Shown: positions 12,558-25,080 of the stretch, in pieces
Position numbering within the stretch: position 1 is the first letter of the stretch
Layout of the letters: every line of letters begins with the position of its first letter
Source: Begonia masoniana
Lineage: Eukaryota; Streptophyta; Magnoliopsida; Cucurbitales; Begoniaceae
Reading direction: 5' to 3'
DNA length: 64,000 bases
Assembly (NCBI GenBank): GCA_022432975.1
Contig: CM039503.1
Span: 41,832,869 to 41,896,868, forward strand
Translations under genes and position numbers: made by a program
Notes under the pieces: generated by a model
What the model was told of the DNA's origin: nothing
The model's database searches: none
Seen by the model: the letters and a program-made list of their open reading frames with translations, nothing else

Positions 12558-13161
12558 TCTGTGGCGCCCAGCGCCCCCTGCGCGCGCCCAGCACGCCCCA
12601 GCGCGCGCCACCCACGACACACACAAATTATCCTCCACTTTTCCCGAGCCAAACTCCTCCAAATTTCCTGAAATTTTAACCATACAATCCCAACACCCAA
12701 AACTTCATGTCTCGTAAAAATGTTGGGAAAACAACTTAAAACGGATAACAAAATAAACCCGACATTATAGATATTTTTAACAAAAACCGACAACATAACG
12801 GCTAAAAGTTTCTAAATCTGAAACCCTGAAACATGCATTTAAACCACAATTTTACCAAATCACACCAGTATCAAGCTACAAGTATTTATATTTACCCCCA
12901 ATCAAATCTAACAAACCAAGCGACAAAATATCAAACCCCAAACCATTTTAAATCAAAACAATATCTATACAAAAATTTCCAAACCACCGACCAAATAGCT
13001 AAAAAATACCAACATAACCAAAAAGTAACTATCACTCACAACTCCCTGAAGACCTTGGTCGAGACGCCCCGACAACTGCCTGCACCGGCATGCCCGTACA
13101 TCACCAACTGCGTTCCCGTTCTAGCTTTCCGTAAGGCTCTCACCTGTAATCCTGTCAACAC

Positions 13162-13897
13162 CTACACCACGGAACACAAAACATAAGCCTAATGCTTAGT
13201 AAGTAGGGAATAATGCATACCAAAAACATAATGCAACACAACCCCTAACACATGAAGTTTCTACTTGCTCAGTTGCTTTTATTTCGTTTTCGTTTCATTA
13301 CTTATTCACGTAATTCATCGCAATTGCCAAACCACAACTCTAGTAGTCCCTCGCAGGTACCACCTTAACACGACTGGAAAACTCTACCAGAGTTCCTCGC
13401 AGGTGCTACCCTAACGCGTCTAGGTGACTCAACTCTGCTAGTCCCCCCGCAGGTACCACCTTAACGCGACTGGGAAACTCCGCTAGAGTTCCTCGCAGGT
13501 GATACCCTAACGCGACTGGGTGACTCTAACTCTGCTAGTTCCCCTGCAGGTACCACCTTAACGCGACTGGGAAACTCCGCTAGAGTTCCTTGCAGGTGCT
13601 ACCCTAACGCGACTGGGTGACTCTAACTCTGCTAGTCCCCCCGCAGGTACCACCTTAACGCGACTGGGAAACTCCGATAGAGTTCCTCGCAGGTGCTACC
13701 CTAACGCGACTGAGCGACTCCAACACAACACATTGCATTTCAACTCTGCTAAAAACTTGTTCGTTTCGTAGTTTGAAAACCGTGATGCATATCATACAAA
13801 ATGCTCAACGCGAAACAAAACAAAACGACGAACCACACAATTCCCTACCGTTCCATGGTGTAGGCCCGAAGGCAAAACACAGACATTTTCTACTTAC
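13162..13897 (-). other. Putative LTR leader intron (LTR F)
   Basis: Minus strand: donor CAG|GTAAGTAG at 13,898/13,897. Stem GCC-UUCG-GGC followed by CTACACC at about 13,856-13,872. CTTACTAAGCATTAGGCTTA at 13,182-13,201. Acceptor GTGGTGTAG|GT at 13,162/13,161. The minisatellite 13,335-13,720 lies inside. Confidence 0.5.
13335..13720 (-). repeat. Minisatellite of about 47 bp, paired into roughly 95-bp units (LTR F)
   Basis: Alternating units with CTCGCAGGTACCACCTTAACG and CTCGCAGGTGCTACCCTAACG cores, about four dimers. Many contain AACTCT/AGAGTT-type inverted repeats. They match, in the opposite orientation, the array of LTR C. Confidence 0.85.
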
Positions 13898-14670
13898 CTG
13901 AACTCCTGCACCGCACTTACTCGCTTCAGCTACGTAAATTTCCCGACTCGGTAACCTACCATAATCACAAAACTCACTTAAGCATCACAATTAAGTCAAC
14001 ACATTTAACCAAATTTAAAAATCCATAACTAATTCTATACATATCGAAACGCTTCAATTCCAAAGCTCATAGATTCACTAAAGTGTATATTTTACCCCCT
14101 TGAAATATTTTGTCGAGCTAAAATAAGGAAAAGGTTTGGAAAACACCAAAACCGAAACATGCCTAAATTTTCCTTCATAGATTTTGATCCAACTTTGAAA
14201 AATCATAATTGAATCTACACTTATCCAAATACGTTAATTCCAACGCCTATGGACTCCTTAAAGAGTCTATTTTAACATTCTAAGATCAATTTATCAATCA
14301 AGATCCTTCACTGAACCAGAATTACTAAAAACCAAAACTACCCAGGAATTCTCCAGTTTTTTTTGTACAATAGATTCAAAAATTCGTAATAAATATAATA
14401 TATGTCCAAATTCGATGATTCAAGATGCTATACAAACCTTAGAGTGTCTAGTTTCTAATAGTTAATACCATTTTTCAAACCAACACAATTAGATCATCCG
14501 AAATTGACAAAAAAAAATCTGCCCTGTTTAAAAATCAAACTTTCAATTTCTATCATAAATCTTAACCAATCTTAAAACCTTTTCTAAAATCACCACTAAC
14601 CTAATCCAGCACCAATTAGAAGAATAAAATCCAGCAAAGAACCAAAAACCAAGAACTCTAACACTTTTCA

Positions 14671-15018
14671 TGTAACACCCGAGATTTTCTTTTCCTCACG
14701 AGGTAAGCAAGAGAGAAAATAAAAGGAAGGTAAAGTAATTAAAAGTGAATAAATTTGGTTGAATTAAACGGTTTATTAATTTATGTTCGGGTATTCCCAG
14801 TGGAGAACTTAAGCCGGGTGCAGGGTGAGGGTCAATTTACGAAAATTTAACGGTCGAAGAACGAGATCTAATGGAATTTTGGAAAGGCAAAATGGTAATG
14901 TTAGTTTTATTAATATTATTATTATTATTTTATTTTATTTTTGTTTAAAAAAAAATGATATTTTCTTTTAAAACAACTGAATGGCTCGATGCCATTCAGT
15001 TGTTCCCCGTGAGCGAAG
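14671..15018 (+). repeat. Solo LTR C, left part (interrupted by Copia element M)
   Basis: Starts TGTAACACCCGAG right after TTTCA (14,666-14,670). The same TTTCA follows the other end of C at 38,370-38,374, so C is a complete LTR with a 5-bp TSD and no internal region: a solo LTR left by LTR-LTR recombination. The last five bases (CGAAG, 15,014-15,018) are the target site duplicated by element M. Confidence 0.92.
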
Positions 15019-15195
15019 TGTTGACTTAGATAGAGATTAAGTCTAAATATTGTTTTTGATGATGTATTTAATGATAAATATGTAATTTGATTATGTTTAT
15101 AAAATGAGATTATTGAATTAAGCATTTGATTTTAATCCTTTGGAAATACCCTTAAAAAGGGTATTTTAGAGTTCTAATAATTTTGGTTAAGTGTA

Positions 15196-15830
15196 CACGG
15201 CATGCATCTGCCGATAGAGTACAAGGCGTGCATCTGCCGATGGTTTTCCAAGGCCTGCTTCTACCGATGGCATTCACTAAACGACAAAAGGCAAAGTCGT
15301 TCTAAGCTACTCATGCCGATCACTAAACGACAAAGAAGAGTTCCTTCTGCCGATCGCTAAACAACAAAGCATGCACCTGCCGATGGTATTTCAAGCTTCA
15401 CATACCGATAGCGGTTCAAGCTCTTTAGTGCAACACATGCCGATGGCGGTTTCAAGTTGTTTCTACCGATAAAGTTTCAAGCTTGCATCTGCCGATGAAG
15501 CTCAAGACTTGCTCATACCGATGGCGTTATGATGTTGCTCATGCCGATGAAGCTCAAGACTTGTTCATACCGATGGCGCCTTTGAAGACGTTCATGCCGA
15601 TGGCTTACAAGTTGCACCTGCCGATGGAGTCTTCAACCGATGAAGTTCAAGATGCATCTGCTGATGATTTTTTCAAGGTGCATCTACCGATGGAATTCAA
15701 AGCCCTCATCTGCCGATAGCACTTTCAAGCTGTTCCTGCCGGTGAACTTTCAAGGTGCATCTGCCGATGACTTCTCAGAAATACATCTGCCGATGAATTT
15801 ACAAGATACTTATGCCGATGAGGTGGCGAT
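15196..15830 (+). repeat. CATCTGCCGATG-type motif cluster in the M LTR
   Basis: More than fifteen copies of CATCTGCCGATG and variants (CATACCGATGG, CATGCCGATGG, CTACCGATG), irregularly spaced at about 25-40 bp. The core is an inverted repeat, CATC...GATG. The same cluster is at about 34,020-34,650. ORFs predicted here are by-products of the repeats. Confidence 0.8.
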
Positions 15831-16058
15831 CTGTTTTTGAAGCTGTTTAAATCGGTGATCTTCCGCCTGACTTTAAAATAGCCGCGAAGCTACAGTGACG
15901 TCGTTTTCAACATTAACTCCAGATCTTTAATGGCGACGACAAATTGCAACTACAGACGGCAACGACTACCTGAAATTGTACGAAAGCTGCTCCAACGGTA
16001 ATAAAGTTTCTATTATTGGATAAGGAGCATTGAAATCAAGCTGATTCTAAAGACAGAG

Positions 16059-16065
16059 TATTTAA
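16059..16065 (+). promoter_or_regulatory. TATA-like box of the M 5' LTR
   Basis: TATTTAA in a less repetitive part of the LTR, downstream of the motif cluster. The identical box in the 3' LTR is at 34,883-34,889. Confidence 0.5.
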
Positions 16066-16535
16066 GCCGAGGTTAGAGCACAAAGATACAACTTTTACGA
16101 ATCGAATTTCTGAGCCCTAACTTGTGAAAATTATTCATACTCTGTAACTCTATCTACTCTCCTCTCAGATTCAAAACTTGAGATTTATTCCTTGAGAGAG
16201 TTTAGACTGTGACATATATTTTTACCCATTCAAAATCTGTAAAGGCTGTGGATTATCGCCCGCGAAGTATAATCCGGTATTGTAAAGGCAGTTGATCGGA
16301 GCCCGGAATTCCGATCTGTGTTTTCTCACTGAGGAGAAGGTTATGGATCTTCAAGGGGTGAACCTTGGAGCGTGGATGTAGGCAAGGTTTGGCCGAACCA
16401 CGAAAAAAATCTGGTGTTGATTTTTCCTCTCTCTCTTTCTCTTACTGTTATTGTTTGATTGCTTGTGTTTAGTAATTAAGAAAATTTTAAAACGTCTAAT
16501 TAACCCCCCTCCTAGACAAATCTCGATCCTACAAT

Positions 16536-16547
16536 TGGTATCAGAGC
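16536..16547 (+). other. Primer-binding site of element M (tRNA-iMet)
   Basis: TGGTATCAGAGC begins 3 nt after the 5' LTR end. Confidence 0.92.
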
Positions 16548-16598
16548 AAGGTTAATCATTGTCTAAGTTGTATTAGGACACTCTGTGAGATATTTACT

Positions 16599-18102
16599 AT
16601 GGCATTCAACATTAACACCACACAAATAGAAGGTCAGGCAACAAATAGACCTCCATTCTTTGATGGTAATGATTATGTCTATTGGAAGGCTAGAATGAAA
16701 ATATTCATTCAAGCCATAGACTATGAGACTTGGTGTATTATAGAGAATGGTCCTTTTAAGGCCATGAAAACTGTTGATGGGAAAAGTATCCCTAAGGACT
16801 CTTCTGAGTTAACTGAGTCCGATAAGAGAAATCTAAGCCTTAATGCTAAGGCAGTAAACACCTTGTACTGTGCTCTAAATAGAGATGAATTCAATAGAGT
16901 GCAAGGGTGTGAAAGTGCTCAAGAAATTTGGCACTTATTAGAAGTCACACATGAGGGAACTAACCAAGTTAAGGAGAGTAAACTGAGCATGTTAGTTCAC
17001 GAATATGAATTGTTTACCATGGAAAAGGATGAGTCTATTTCTTCAATGTTTACTCGTTTCACTAACATTACTAATGGGTTAAAAGTACTTGGTAAGATGT
17101 ATTCAGGTGAAGAGCTAATTAGGAAAATCTTGAGATGTTTACCAAGAGCCTGGCAACCAAAGGTGACGGCAATACAAGAGGCACGGGATCTTAAGGTTCT
17201 CAAGCTCGAGGAAATCATTGGCTCTCTGATGACTCATGAGATAACCATGAGGGCCAATGACAAGGAGGATCTCAAGGAAAAGGAGATCTCCAAGAGAAAG
17301 GACATAGCTCTCAAAGCCTCATCGAGCAAGCCTGATGAATCTGAGGAAGAAGAAGAAGATGAGGACATTGCCCTTATTACCAGGAGATTCAGCAAATTCC
17401 TGCAACGAAAAAGGATGCAGGGAAAAAGATTTCCTAAGGGTGAGAAGTCTCAAAAGGACAAGGAGATCACATTTTAAGAAGAAAGCTATGAAGGCTACCT
17501 GGGATGATAGTGAAGAAGATACCTCTTCATCAGAAGATGAGGAAGTAGCAAACTTGTACTACATGGCACACGAGGACAAGGTTAGTTCTTCTTCAAGTAT
17601 TGTAAGTGACAGTAATAGTGATGACGATGAAGGTAATCTAATTGATGCCTTCAATGACTTGGTAAAACAATTTGGCATCCTTAAGAACAAATATGTCTTG
17701 TTGAAAAGAGAAAATGCTGGTTTATTAGAAAAGCATACTAAAGAAGTGGAATTGCATGAAAAAGAGATCACAGAGTTGAAAAAGAAAAATGAAACTTTAA
17801 ATAATTTTGTTCAGAAATACACTTATAGTAGTAATCAACTGAACATGCTGTTAAGTGATCAAAGAATGCAATTTGATAAATCTGGCTTAGGATATGACAA
17901 GTTCAGCAAGAAGAAATCATACAAGAATTTCTTTGTTAAATCTACTGTATGCCATGCGTGTAATGAAGTAGGACATAAGTCCTTTGTATGCCCTCTAAAA
18001 ACAAATGACAAGAAAGCTGGTTGTAAGTTACTATGGGTTCCTAAAGGAACCAGGCCTAACACTAGGACCCAAAAGATTTGGGTACCTAAGAAGAAAACCT
18101 AA
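16599..18102 (+). pseudogene. gag: Sirevirus-type gag of element M (frameshifted)
   Basis: ATG 16,599 opens a Copia gag (MAFNINTTQ, PPFFDGNDYVYWKARM, LNAKAVNTLYCAL, EIWHLLEVTHEGT). The frame is open to 17,477, but near 17,465-17,475 it moves to the +1 frame that reads KKKAMKATWDDSEEDTSS and on to TAA 18,102. At that point Sirevirus gags normally have a first CCHC zinc knuckle; here ITF runs straight into HFKKKAMKA, so a deletion seems to have removed the knuckle and shifted the frame. The C-terminal part has an acidic stretch, a coiled coil (about 17,690-17,810) and a second knuckle CHACNEVGHKSFVC. Confidence 0.88.
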
Positions 18103-18110
18103 TTTCTATT

Positions 18111-19934
18111 TTGCAGGATAATGCATCTCCACTAAGAAATCAATGGTACCTGGATAGTGGTTGTTCAAGGCATATGACTGGAGATGCAACTAAGTTCGCT
18201 GTTGTCAACAAGAAGAAAAGAAGTGTCACTTTTGGTGGAAACCAAAAGGGCAAAATTGTTGGCATTGACAACATAGGTAACCCTATCAATCCTGCTATAG
18301 AAAATGTTTTATTAGTTGATGGGTTAAAACACAATTTGCTTAGCATAAGTCAATTATGTGACAAAGGTTATGAAGTAATATTTAAATCAGACTCATGCAT
18401 AATTAAAGATGCTGCAAATGGCAAAATTCTGTTTACTGGCTTTAGGAAAGAAAATATTTATGTCATTGACATTGATGATATTGATTGTAGTGTTGAAAAA
18501 TGTTTTGCTGTGAATTTTTCTTATGACTGTTGGATCTGGCACAGGAGATTAGGACACGTAGGGATGGATACCTTAGCTAAGATTACTAAGGAGAACTTAA
18601 TTAGAGGAATCTCTAAGATATCCTTTGAAAAGGATAAAGTCTGTGAAGCTTGTCAAATGGGCAAGCAGATCAAAAGTTCTTTTGCTTCTAAGAATTCAAT
18701 TTCTACTTCTAAGCCCCTTCAACTCCTTCACATGGACCTCTTCGGTCCTTCCAATATAGCCAGCCTAGGTGGCAAATTCTATGCCTTTGTTATTGTAGAT
18801 GACTTCTCCAGATTCACTTGGGTTCACTTTCTCAAGTCTAAGGATGAGACTTTTGACACCTTTTCTAACTTTAGGAAAAGAGTTCAAAATGAAAAGGAGC
18901 TCACCATAGTTGCTATTCGTAGTGATCATGGTGGAGAATTTGAAAATGAGAAATTTGAACTCTTGTGTCTCAAGTATGGAATTGAGCACAATTTCTCTTC
19001 TCCTAGGACTCCTCAGCAAAATGGTGTTGTTGAGAGGAAAAATAGATCTCTCCAAGAGCTTGCTAGGACTATGCTTAATGAGAATTCACTTCCTAAGTAT
19101 TTCTGGGCTGAAGCTGTTGCTACTGCCTGTTATGTGCTGAATCGGGTCTCCATAAGACCTATTCTTGAGAAAACTCCATATGAGCTCTGGAGTGGAAAAA
19201 CTCCCTCTGTTAAATACTTTAGAACCTTTGGTAGCAAATGCTTCATTCTTAACACTAAGGATAACTTAGGAAAATTCGATTCCAAATCTGATTTTGGAAT
19301 TTTTCTGGGTTATTCACTTTCCAGCAAAGCTTATAGAGTATTCAATAGGTGAACTCTAGTTGTAGAGGAGTCAGTTCATGTTAATTTTGATGAGTCCCCT
19401 CAACCCACAATCAATGTGGATGAGGATGATATTTTGGATAAACAACTGGATTCTCTTTTCTTAGAAAAACCAAGTGATTCTCCTCAAGTAGAAAAACCAT
19501 TAGAACCTTCTTCTACATCTCTAGAAATTATTCCTGTCAAGGATGAAAATCCTACTCTCCCAAGAGATTGAAAATTTGTCAGAAACCATCCAATAGATGA
19601 AGTCTTAGGTGATCCTTCATTAGGAGTTAAGACTAGATCCTCTCTTAGGAATCTCCGTGCCAATGTGACATTCATTTCACAAGTAGAGCCTAAGAAATTT
19701 GAAGAAGCCGAGAGTGATGAAAATTGGATTTTGGCCATACAAGAAGAGTTGAATCAATTTGAAAGGAGCAAGGTATGAGAACTTGTTCCAAGGCCTAAAG
19801 ATCATCCCATTATTGGAACCAAATGGGTTTATAAGAATAAATTGGATGAAAATGGGATTGTTGTGAGAAACAAGGCAAGACTAGTTGCTAAGGGATACTC
19901 TCAAGAAGAGGGTATTGATTTTGAAGAATCCTTT
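18111..19934 (+). pseudogene. pol: Copia pol of element M, 5' half: protease, integrase, start of RT
   Basis: Protease site DSGCSRHMTGD. The integrase zinc-binding region is HRRLGHVGMDTL and CEACQMGKQ. The catalytic Asp/Asp/Glu are visible in HMDLFGP, RSDHGGEF and QQNGVVERKNRS. RT begins with GTKWVYKNKLDENG and ARLVAKGYSQEEG. In-frame stops occur at 19,350 (TGA), 19,569 (TGA) and 19,776 (TGA, at the Trp of the usual VWELV). The frame is cut at 19,934 by element D and resumes at 28,541. The true start may be upstream of the nominal ATG 18,111, since gag ends at 18,102. Confidence 0.92.
19930..19934 (+). other. Target-site duplication CCTTT of element D
   Basis: CCTTT at 19,930-19,934 and again at 28,536-28,540. 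Removing 19,935-28,540 restores the reading frame across the conserved FAPVARLES segment of Copia RT, which fixes the insertion to the base. Confidence 0.96.
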
Positions 19935-21064
19935 TGTCACGACCCGTACCCGTGACGTCACATTTTTTTTTTTTAAAAAAAAACTTTTACTCTAACTGTA
20001 CGTAAGGCGGGATCTAAATCGACATCGAAAACGGAATTTAAATCGAAGTTCGTTCAATAACTCATTTAAAACAAACCCTTAAAACAATTTAAAACTTAAA
20101 CAAATAAAACATATAAAAACAATTAACTATTTAATTTAAATTCTTTTTTTTTTTTTTTATATATGTCATGGCAATCAATAGCCACAAAAGTGGCTACAGA
20201 TCGCCCATTCCATACAAGGGTATGGCGATCAAAAGCCACTTTTGTGGCTATTGATCACCGTATGGGCGACTAGCAACAGGCGACTAGTCGCCTGTTGCTT
20301 AGTCGCCACACTCTCTGGATTTTCTCCAGACAGTGGCGTCTTCATTCGCCCTCGAGGCGATTACTCGCCTCCCAGAGGCGAATAATTGCCAGGCTCTCTG
20401 GATTTCTCCAGAGAGCCGACCCTTCTCTTTCTCTTCTCTTCGCCAATCCACTCCCTGCACTTCACGGTTAAACCCAAAATACACAACACTAATTTCTCTT
20501 CACACAATCATCACCTACTTCTTGCTTAACACTTCCACACTAAATTTACCCAAAACTCCACATACCTCCATAAATACCCACCAAACACAACATTTACACC
20601 AACATCCAAAAACGACACAATACCCTTTAAATACTATCAAATTTCATAAAAACGAACCGCGTGGTTCCGTTTAAACATTTAACAATCCTACCTGTTTTAA
20701 AAACATTAAAATCATCCCAAAATACTATACATCAAAATCATCCCAAAACACTATACAATCATCAAACGCCCTAAAACGTATCAAATCATACCAAACTTCA
20801 TACTTATCACCATAAATCCCAAAACATCCAAACACTATAGACTTAATATATTAACTATCCAGTCACAAAACGTACCAAACCATCTAAAATTCCACAATGA
20901 GCCTATCTATTCGCCATTTACCCAACATCACCCAAAAACTCTCAAAAACCATCTAACCATGAGTCTTCATGCCGAGCCAAAACACATGCCGCCGCCTCGA
21001 GCCCCGCCCATCGACCGCTACACATGATCATCGTAAGGTGGTTCCTCACCTTCGTTCTCGTCAC

Positions 21065-21591
21065 CTACATCATACAATAACTACATTAAGCCTAATGCTT
21101 AGTAAGGAACGTGCTAACATACTTTACATATATATGCATGACATTTGTAAAACAGTTTCTTTTCGTAAAACCTTTTTCCTCTTCATGAAAAACATTCATT
21201 TAGTCCCGTGAAAACATCCATATAGTCCCGTGAAAACATTCATATAGTCCCGTGAAAACATCCATATAGTCCCGTGAAAACATCCATATAGTCCCGTGAA
21301 AACATTCATATAGTCCCGTGAAAACATTCATCATTCCTCTAACTTTTCGTAAAAACATGTTCATAAACCATTCGTATGCACTTTAAGAAAACATAATGCA
21401 TGAAGAGACATACACATAAGGAAAACCTATCACTTGAGCACTACTACATACTAAGGCACTACTTAACTATCTACCTTTCTTAACTACCCGTCTTCCACCA
21501 AGCTCTACAATCACTCACATCACAACAATCAACATTATCAACATTGTACGACGTAGGGCCTTAGTGGCCGGAATGCCTAACGCTCACTTAC
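21065..21591 (-). other. Putative LTR leader intron (D, 3' LTR)
   Basis: Minus strand: donor CCAG|GTAAGT at 21,592/21,591. Stem GGCC-ACTAA-GGCC followed by CTACG. CTTACTAAGCATTAGGCTTA near 21,085-21,106. Acceptor GATGTAG|GT at 21,065/21,064. Length 527 bp, with a short minisatellite inside. Confidence 0.5.
21193..21330 (-). repeat. Short 22-bp minisatellite (D, 3' LTR)
   Basis: About six to seven units of CATWYATATAGTCCCGTGAAAA type, some reading CATCC and some CATTC. The partner LTR has about 73 units at the equivalent place. Confidence 0.9.
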
Positions 21592-22451
21592 CTGGAATCC
21601 TGGCAATGCCGAGCACCGTCCTTTGAGCTTGGGTCACCTAGGGCATTTAACAACAAACCATTAATATTGACTCTCGTACATCAAATCCAACAAATTGTCC
21701 TAACGGGCTAGAACAAATTCTTCTAAACCCTCTATTTCACTTCACCTAGGCATTTCCTCAAACACTTGGTGTTCATTGACTTCAAAGACCCCATTAATGT
21801 CCTTCAACCACCTTTCCAACAACCTAGATCTCACATTAACATCATCAAACATCGTTACTCTACTCCAATAACTTCAAAAACCATAAATACATCATCAATG
21901 AGTAACAATCAAACAACCCTAACTATTTCTAACAAAAACCCTAATTTTTCTTTACAAACCCTAACTCGAAAATCACTTCAAACCACAAACAAACTTAACT
22001 AAAACGTAGAGCTTACCTAAGAGATCGATTTGGGAAGAAACTTGGAGGAAGAAAACGTTGGAAGTCGAAGGAGAGAGCAAGCCGTGGAGATGGCGATGGA
22101 GAAAAGAGAAAATCGCCTAAGGAGAGGAAATCGTGCGTGGAGGAGAAGAAATGAGGGAGAGAGAGAGAGTGTGCTTTGATTTTAATAAAATCTTGACTTT
22201 GACAATTACCTAAACGCCCTTTTTGTATTTCCTTAGCTTAAATCTTTATTTCTTCTATCCGTTTAATTTCTCCAAAATTCCCTTATTCCTCCAAATATTC
22301 ATATTTATTCTTAGGGCTCTAACGAAACTTCCCTTTTGTCATTTGAACTTAATTTAATATTTCTACGCAATAGAAACTCTAAAATGCTTAAAAATATTAA
22401 TTTAGAAACTTAAGGTTCGTAATTCCTAAAACGAATTTCTTGGGTGTTACA

Positions 22452-22464
22452 TCCTACCCTCCTT
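22452..22464 (-). other. Polypurine tract of element D
   Basis: AAGGAGGGTAGGA on the minus strand, directly before the TGTAACACCC start of the 3' LTR. Confidence 0.8.
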
Positions 22465-22466
22465 AT

Positions 22467-25080
22467 TTAAAATTTTGTCTCCAAAATTTCGTACCTGAAC
22501 AATTCTGGATATCTGTCCATCATGTCCTGTTGTCGCTCCCACGTTGCTTCCTCTATGTTTTGATTTCTCCATAATACTTTAACAAGAGGAATTGACTTAT
22601 TACGCAGGACTTTAACTGACGATTCCAAAATCTGAACCGGCCTCTCTTCATAGGTCAATGTTGGCTGTATCTCAAGATTCACTGGTTCTACCACGTGCGT
22701 AGGATCCCGTATACACTTCCTCAACATCGACACGTGGAAGACATTATGTACGCCCTCCATAGACAACGGTAATTGAAGCCTATACGCTGTAGCTCCAATT
22801 CTTTCTGTAATCTGAAACGGTCCAACGAACCGTGGATTTAACTTCCCTCTTTTACCAAATCGAACCACGCCCTTAAATGGCGAAACCTTTAAAAACACTT
22901 CGTCACCAATCGCAAACTCCAAATCTCGTCTTCTTCGATCTGCGTAACTTTTCTGGCGACTCTGTGCGGTCTCCATTCTCTGTCTAATCAAGGCAACCTT
23001 TTCGGACAATTGTTGTAAAATTTCAGGGCCGATCAATATAGCTTCGCCCACTTCATCCCAATACAGCGGCGATCTACATTTTCTGCCATAAAGCGCTTCG
23101 TATGGAGCCATTCCAATCGTGGACTGATAACTGTTATTATAAGCAAACTCAATCAAAGGTAAATATCGGCTCCATGACGACTGAAACTCTAACACGCATG
23201 CCCTTAACATATCTTCGAGTATCTGAATTGTTCTCTCAGATTGTCCATCGGTCTGTGGGTGGAATGCTGTGCTAAAAGTCAACTTGGTACCCATAGCGCT
23301 TTGCAAACTCTCCCAAAATCTTGAAGTAAATCTGGGATCCCGATCTGAAACAATCGACATAGGGACCCCGTGCAATCTAATAATCTCCTGGATATAGAGT
23401 TCTGCAAACTGATTCATCGTATATGTCATCTTTACAGGCAAGAAATGAGCCGCTTTCGTCAGTCTATCAACTACGACCCATATACTGTCGTGCCCTTTTA
23501 CTGTTCTCGGTAATCCAACAACGAAGTCCATCGCTATCTGGTCCCACTTCCACTCGGGAATCGGTAGTGGTTGCAACATTCCACCTGGTCTTTGGTGCTC
23601 TGCTTTAACTTGTTGGCAGACAAGGCAAGCTTGCACGTAATTGGCCACATCACGCTTCATGTTCGGCCACCAATAGTGCACTTTCAAATCTCGGTACATC
23701 TTGGTATTACCTGGATGTACTGAAGACAACGATGAATGTGCTTCTGACAAAATCAACTTTCTCAACTCTTCATCATTTGGAACATATAAACGGTCTCGAA
23801 ATCTCAGAAGGCCGTCCATAGAATAGCTGAAATCTGAAGGCACAACTGACAACTTTGCTACAATAGCCTTTTTTTCCTCTGTATCTAACTGTTGAGCCTC
23901 TATTATCTTGTCCAATAGAGTGGGCCGTATTGTCAAATCAGCAAGTAGGGCTGAAAGTTCTGAAACGAATTCCAGTTTAAACCCCTGCATCTCTTTTATT
24001 AACGAAGCTGACATACTGAAAGCAACTGACTCCTCGGTTCTAGGCATTCTGCTCAAAGCATCTGCCACTGTATTTGCTTTACCGGGGTGATACTTGATTT
24101 CGAAGTCGTAGTCTTTCACGAATTCGAGTCATCTCCTCTGTCTCATATTCAAATCTTTCTGTGTAAACAGGTATTTTAAACTCTTGTGGTCTGAAAACAC
24201 TTCACACTTCTGTCCATAGAGGTAGTGTCTCCATATTTTTAATGCGAACACAACCGCTGCCAGTTCTAAATCATGCGTGGGGTAGTTTTCTTCATAACTT
24301 TTCAATTGCCTCGAAGCATAGGCAATGACCTTTCCTTCTTGCATCAACACGCATCCCAAACCGACTTTGGACGCGTCACAATAAATACAATACACCCCAT
24401 TCTCCACTGGCAGAGTCAGCAAAGGCGCTGAGGTCAACTTTCGCTTTAAGGTCTGAAAGCTCTCTTCGCATGCCTTAGTCCACTCATACTTCACTTCCTT
24501 CTTTGTCAAGTTCGTCAAAGGCTTAGCGATTACCGAAAACCCTTGAATAAATTTCCGATAATACCCTGCTAGGCCAACGAAACTTCGTACATCACTTGCA
24601 TTTTTCGGTCGAGGCCAATCCTTTACCACTTGAATCTTGGCCGGATCCACTGAAACGCCTTCTCTTGAAATCACGTGGCCTAAGAAGTTAACTTGACTCA
24701 ACCAGAATTCGCACTTAGAAAGCTTAGCGTACAACTGGTGTCGCTTCAAAGTAGTCATAACCGCTTTTAAGTGCTCTGCATGTTCTTCATTGTTTCGGGA
24801 ATACACTAAGATGTCATCAATGAATACTATCACGAACTTATCCAAGAATTCCCGGAATACTCTGTTCATGAGATCCATAAACGCGGCCGGAGCATTTGTC
24901 AAGCCGAATGACATAACCATAAACTCGTAGTGCCCGTAGCGCGTTCTGAAGGCAGTCTTTGGTACATCCTCAGCCTTAATCTTTAACTGATAGTACCCAG
25001 AGCGTAGATCAATCTTAGAGAACACTGTAGCCCCTTGCAACTGGTCAAACAGATCATCTATTCTCGGTAATGGGTACTGA
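22467..25080 (-). pseudogene. pol: Pol of element D: partial RT, RNase H, integrase, chromodomain
   Basis: The first recognisable residues are [13 protein letters not shown] of RT; everything upstream is deleted and the reading runs out of LTR sequence. RT keeps MSFGLTNAP and the FIDD catalytic motif. RNase H has [13 protein letters not shown]. An in-frame TGA at 24,129-24,131 replaces Trp in the usual [11 protein letters not shown]. Integrase looks complete: [31 protein letters not shown] and GQSERT. The C-terminus [19 protein letters not shown] is chromodomain-like and may steer integration to heterochromatin (a known property of chromoviruses, not shown here). Translation ends with TAA at 22,467. 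Confidence 0.92.

Larger units (their letters stand above)
12235..14670 (-). repeat. LTR F, 3' part (minus strand), interrupted by LTR C
   Basis: On the minus strand LTR F runs from 39,090 down to 38,375, is interrupted by C, and resumes from 14,670 to 12,235. The outer end reads TGTAACGCCCCCGAAC on the plus strand. This part holds the putative intron 13,162-13,897 with its roughly 47-bp minisatellite, and near the LTR end a cluster of GGCGATCGATCGCC palindromes. Joined length is about 3.15 kb. The 5 bp outside (TCCTC) have no partner that I can find. Confidence 0.85.
15019..16533 (+). repeat. 5' LTR of Copia element M
   Basis: TGTTGACTTAG...TCCTACA, 1515 bp, the same length as the 3' LTR. 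The two differ by scattered substitutions (I noticed roughly two dozen by eye). It holds the CATCTGCCGATG repeat cluster and a TATTTAA box. Confidence 0.95.
19935..22451 (-). repeat. 3' LTR of element D (complete, about 2517 bp)
   Basis: On the minus strand it starts TGTAACACCCAAG and ends GGGTCGTGACA. It contains GGCGACTAGTCGCC-type palindromes (20,265-20,300), CTCTCTGG/CCAGAGAG hairpins, the putative intron 21,065-21,591 and about six to seven copies of the 22-bp repeat. A 113-codon ORF here recurs in the other LTR and is a by-product. Confidence 0.95.
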
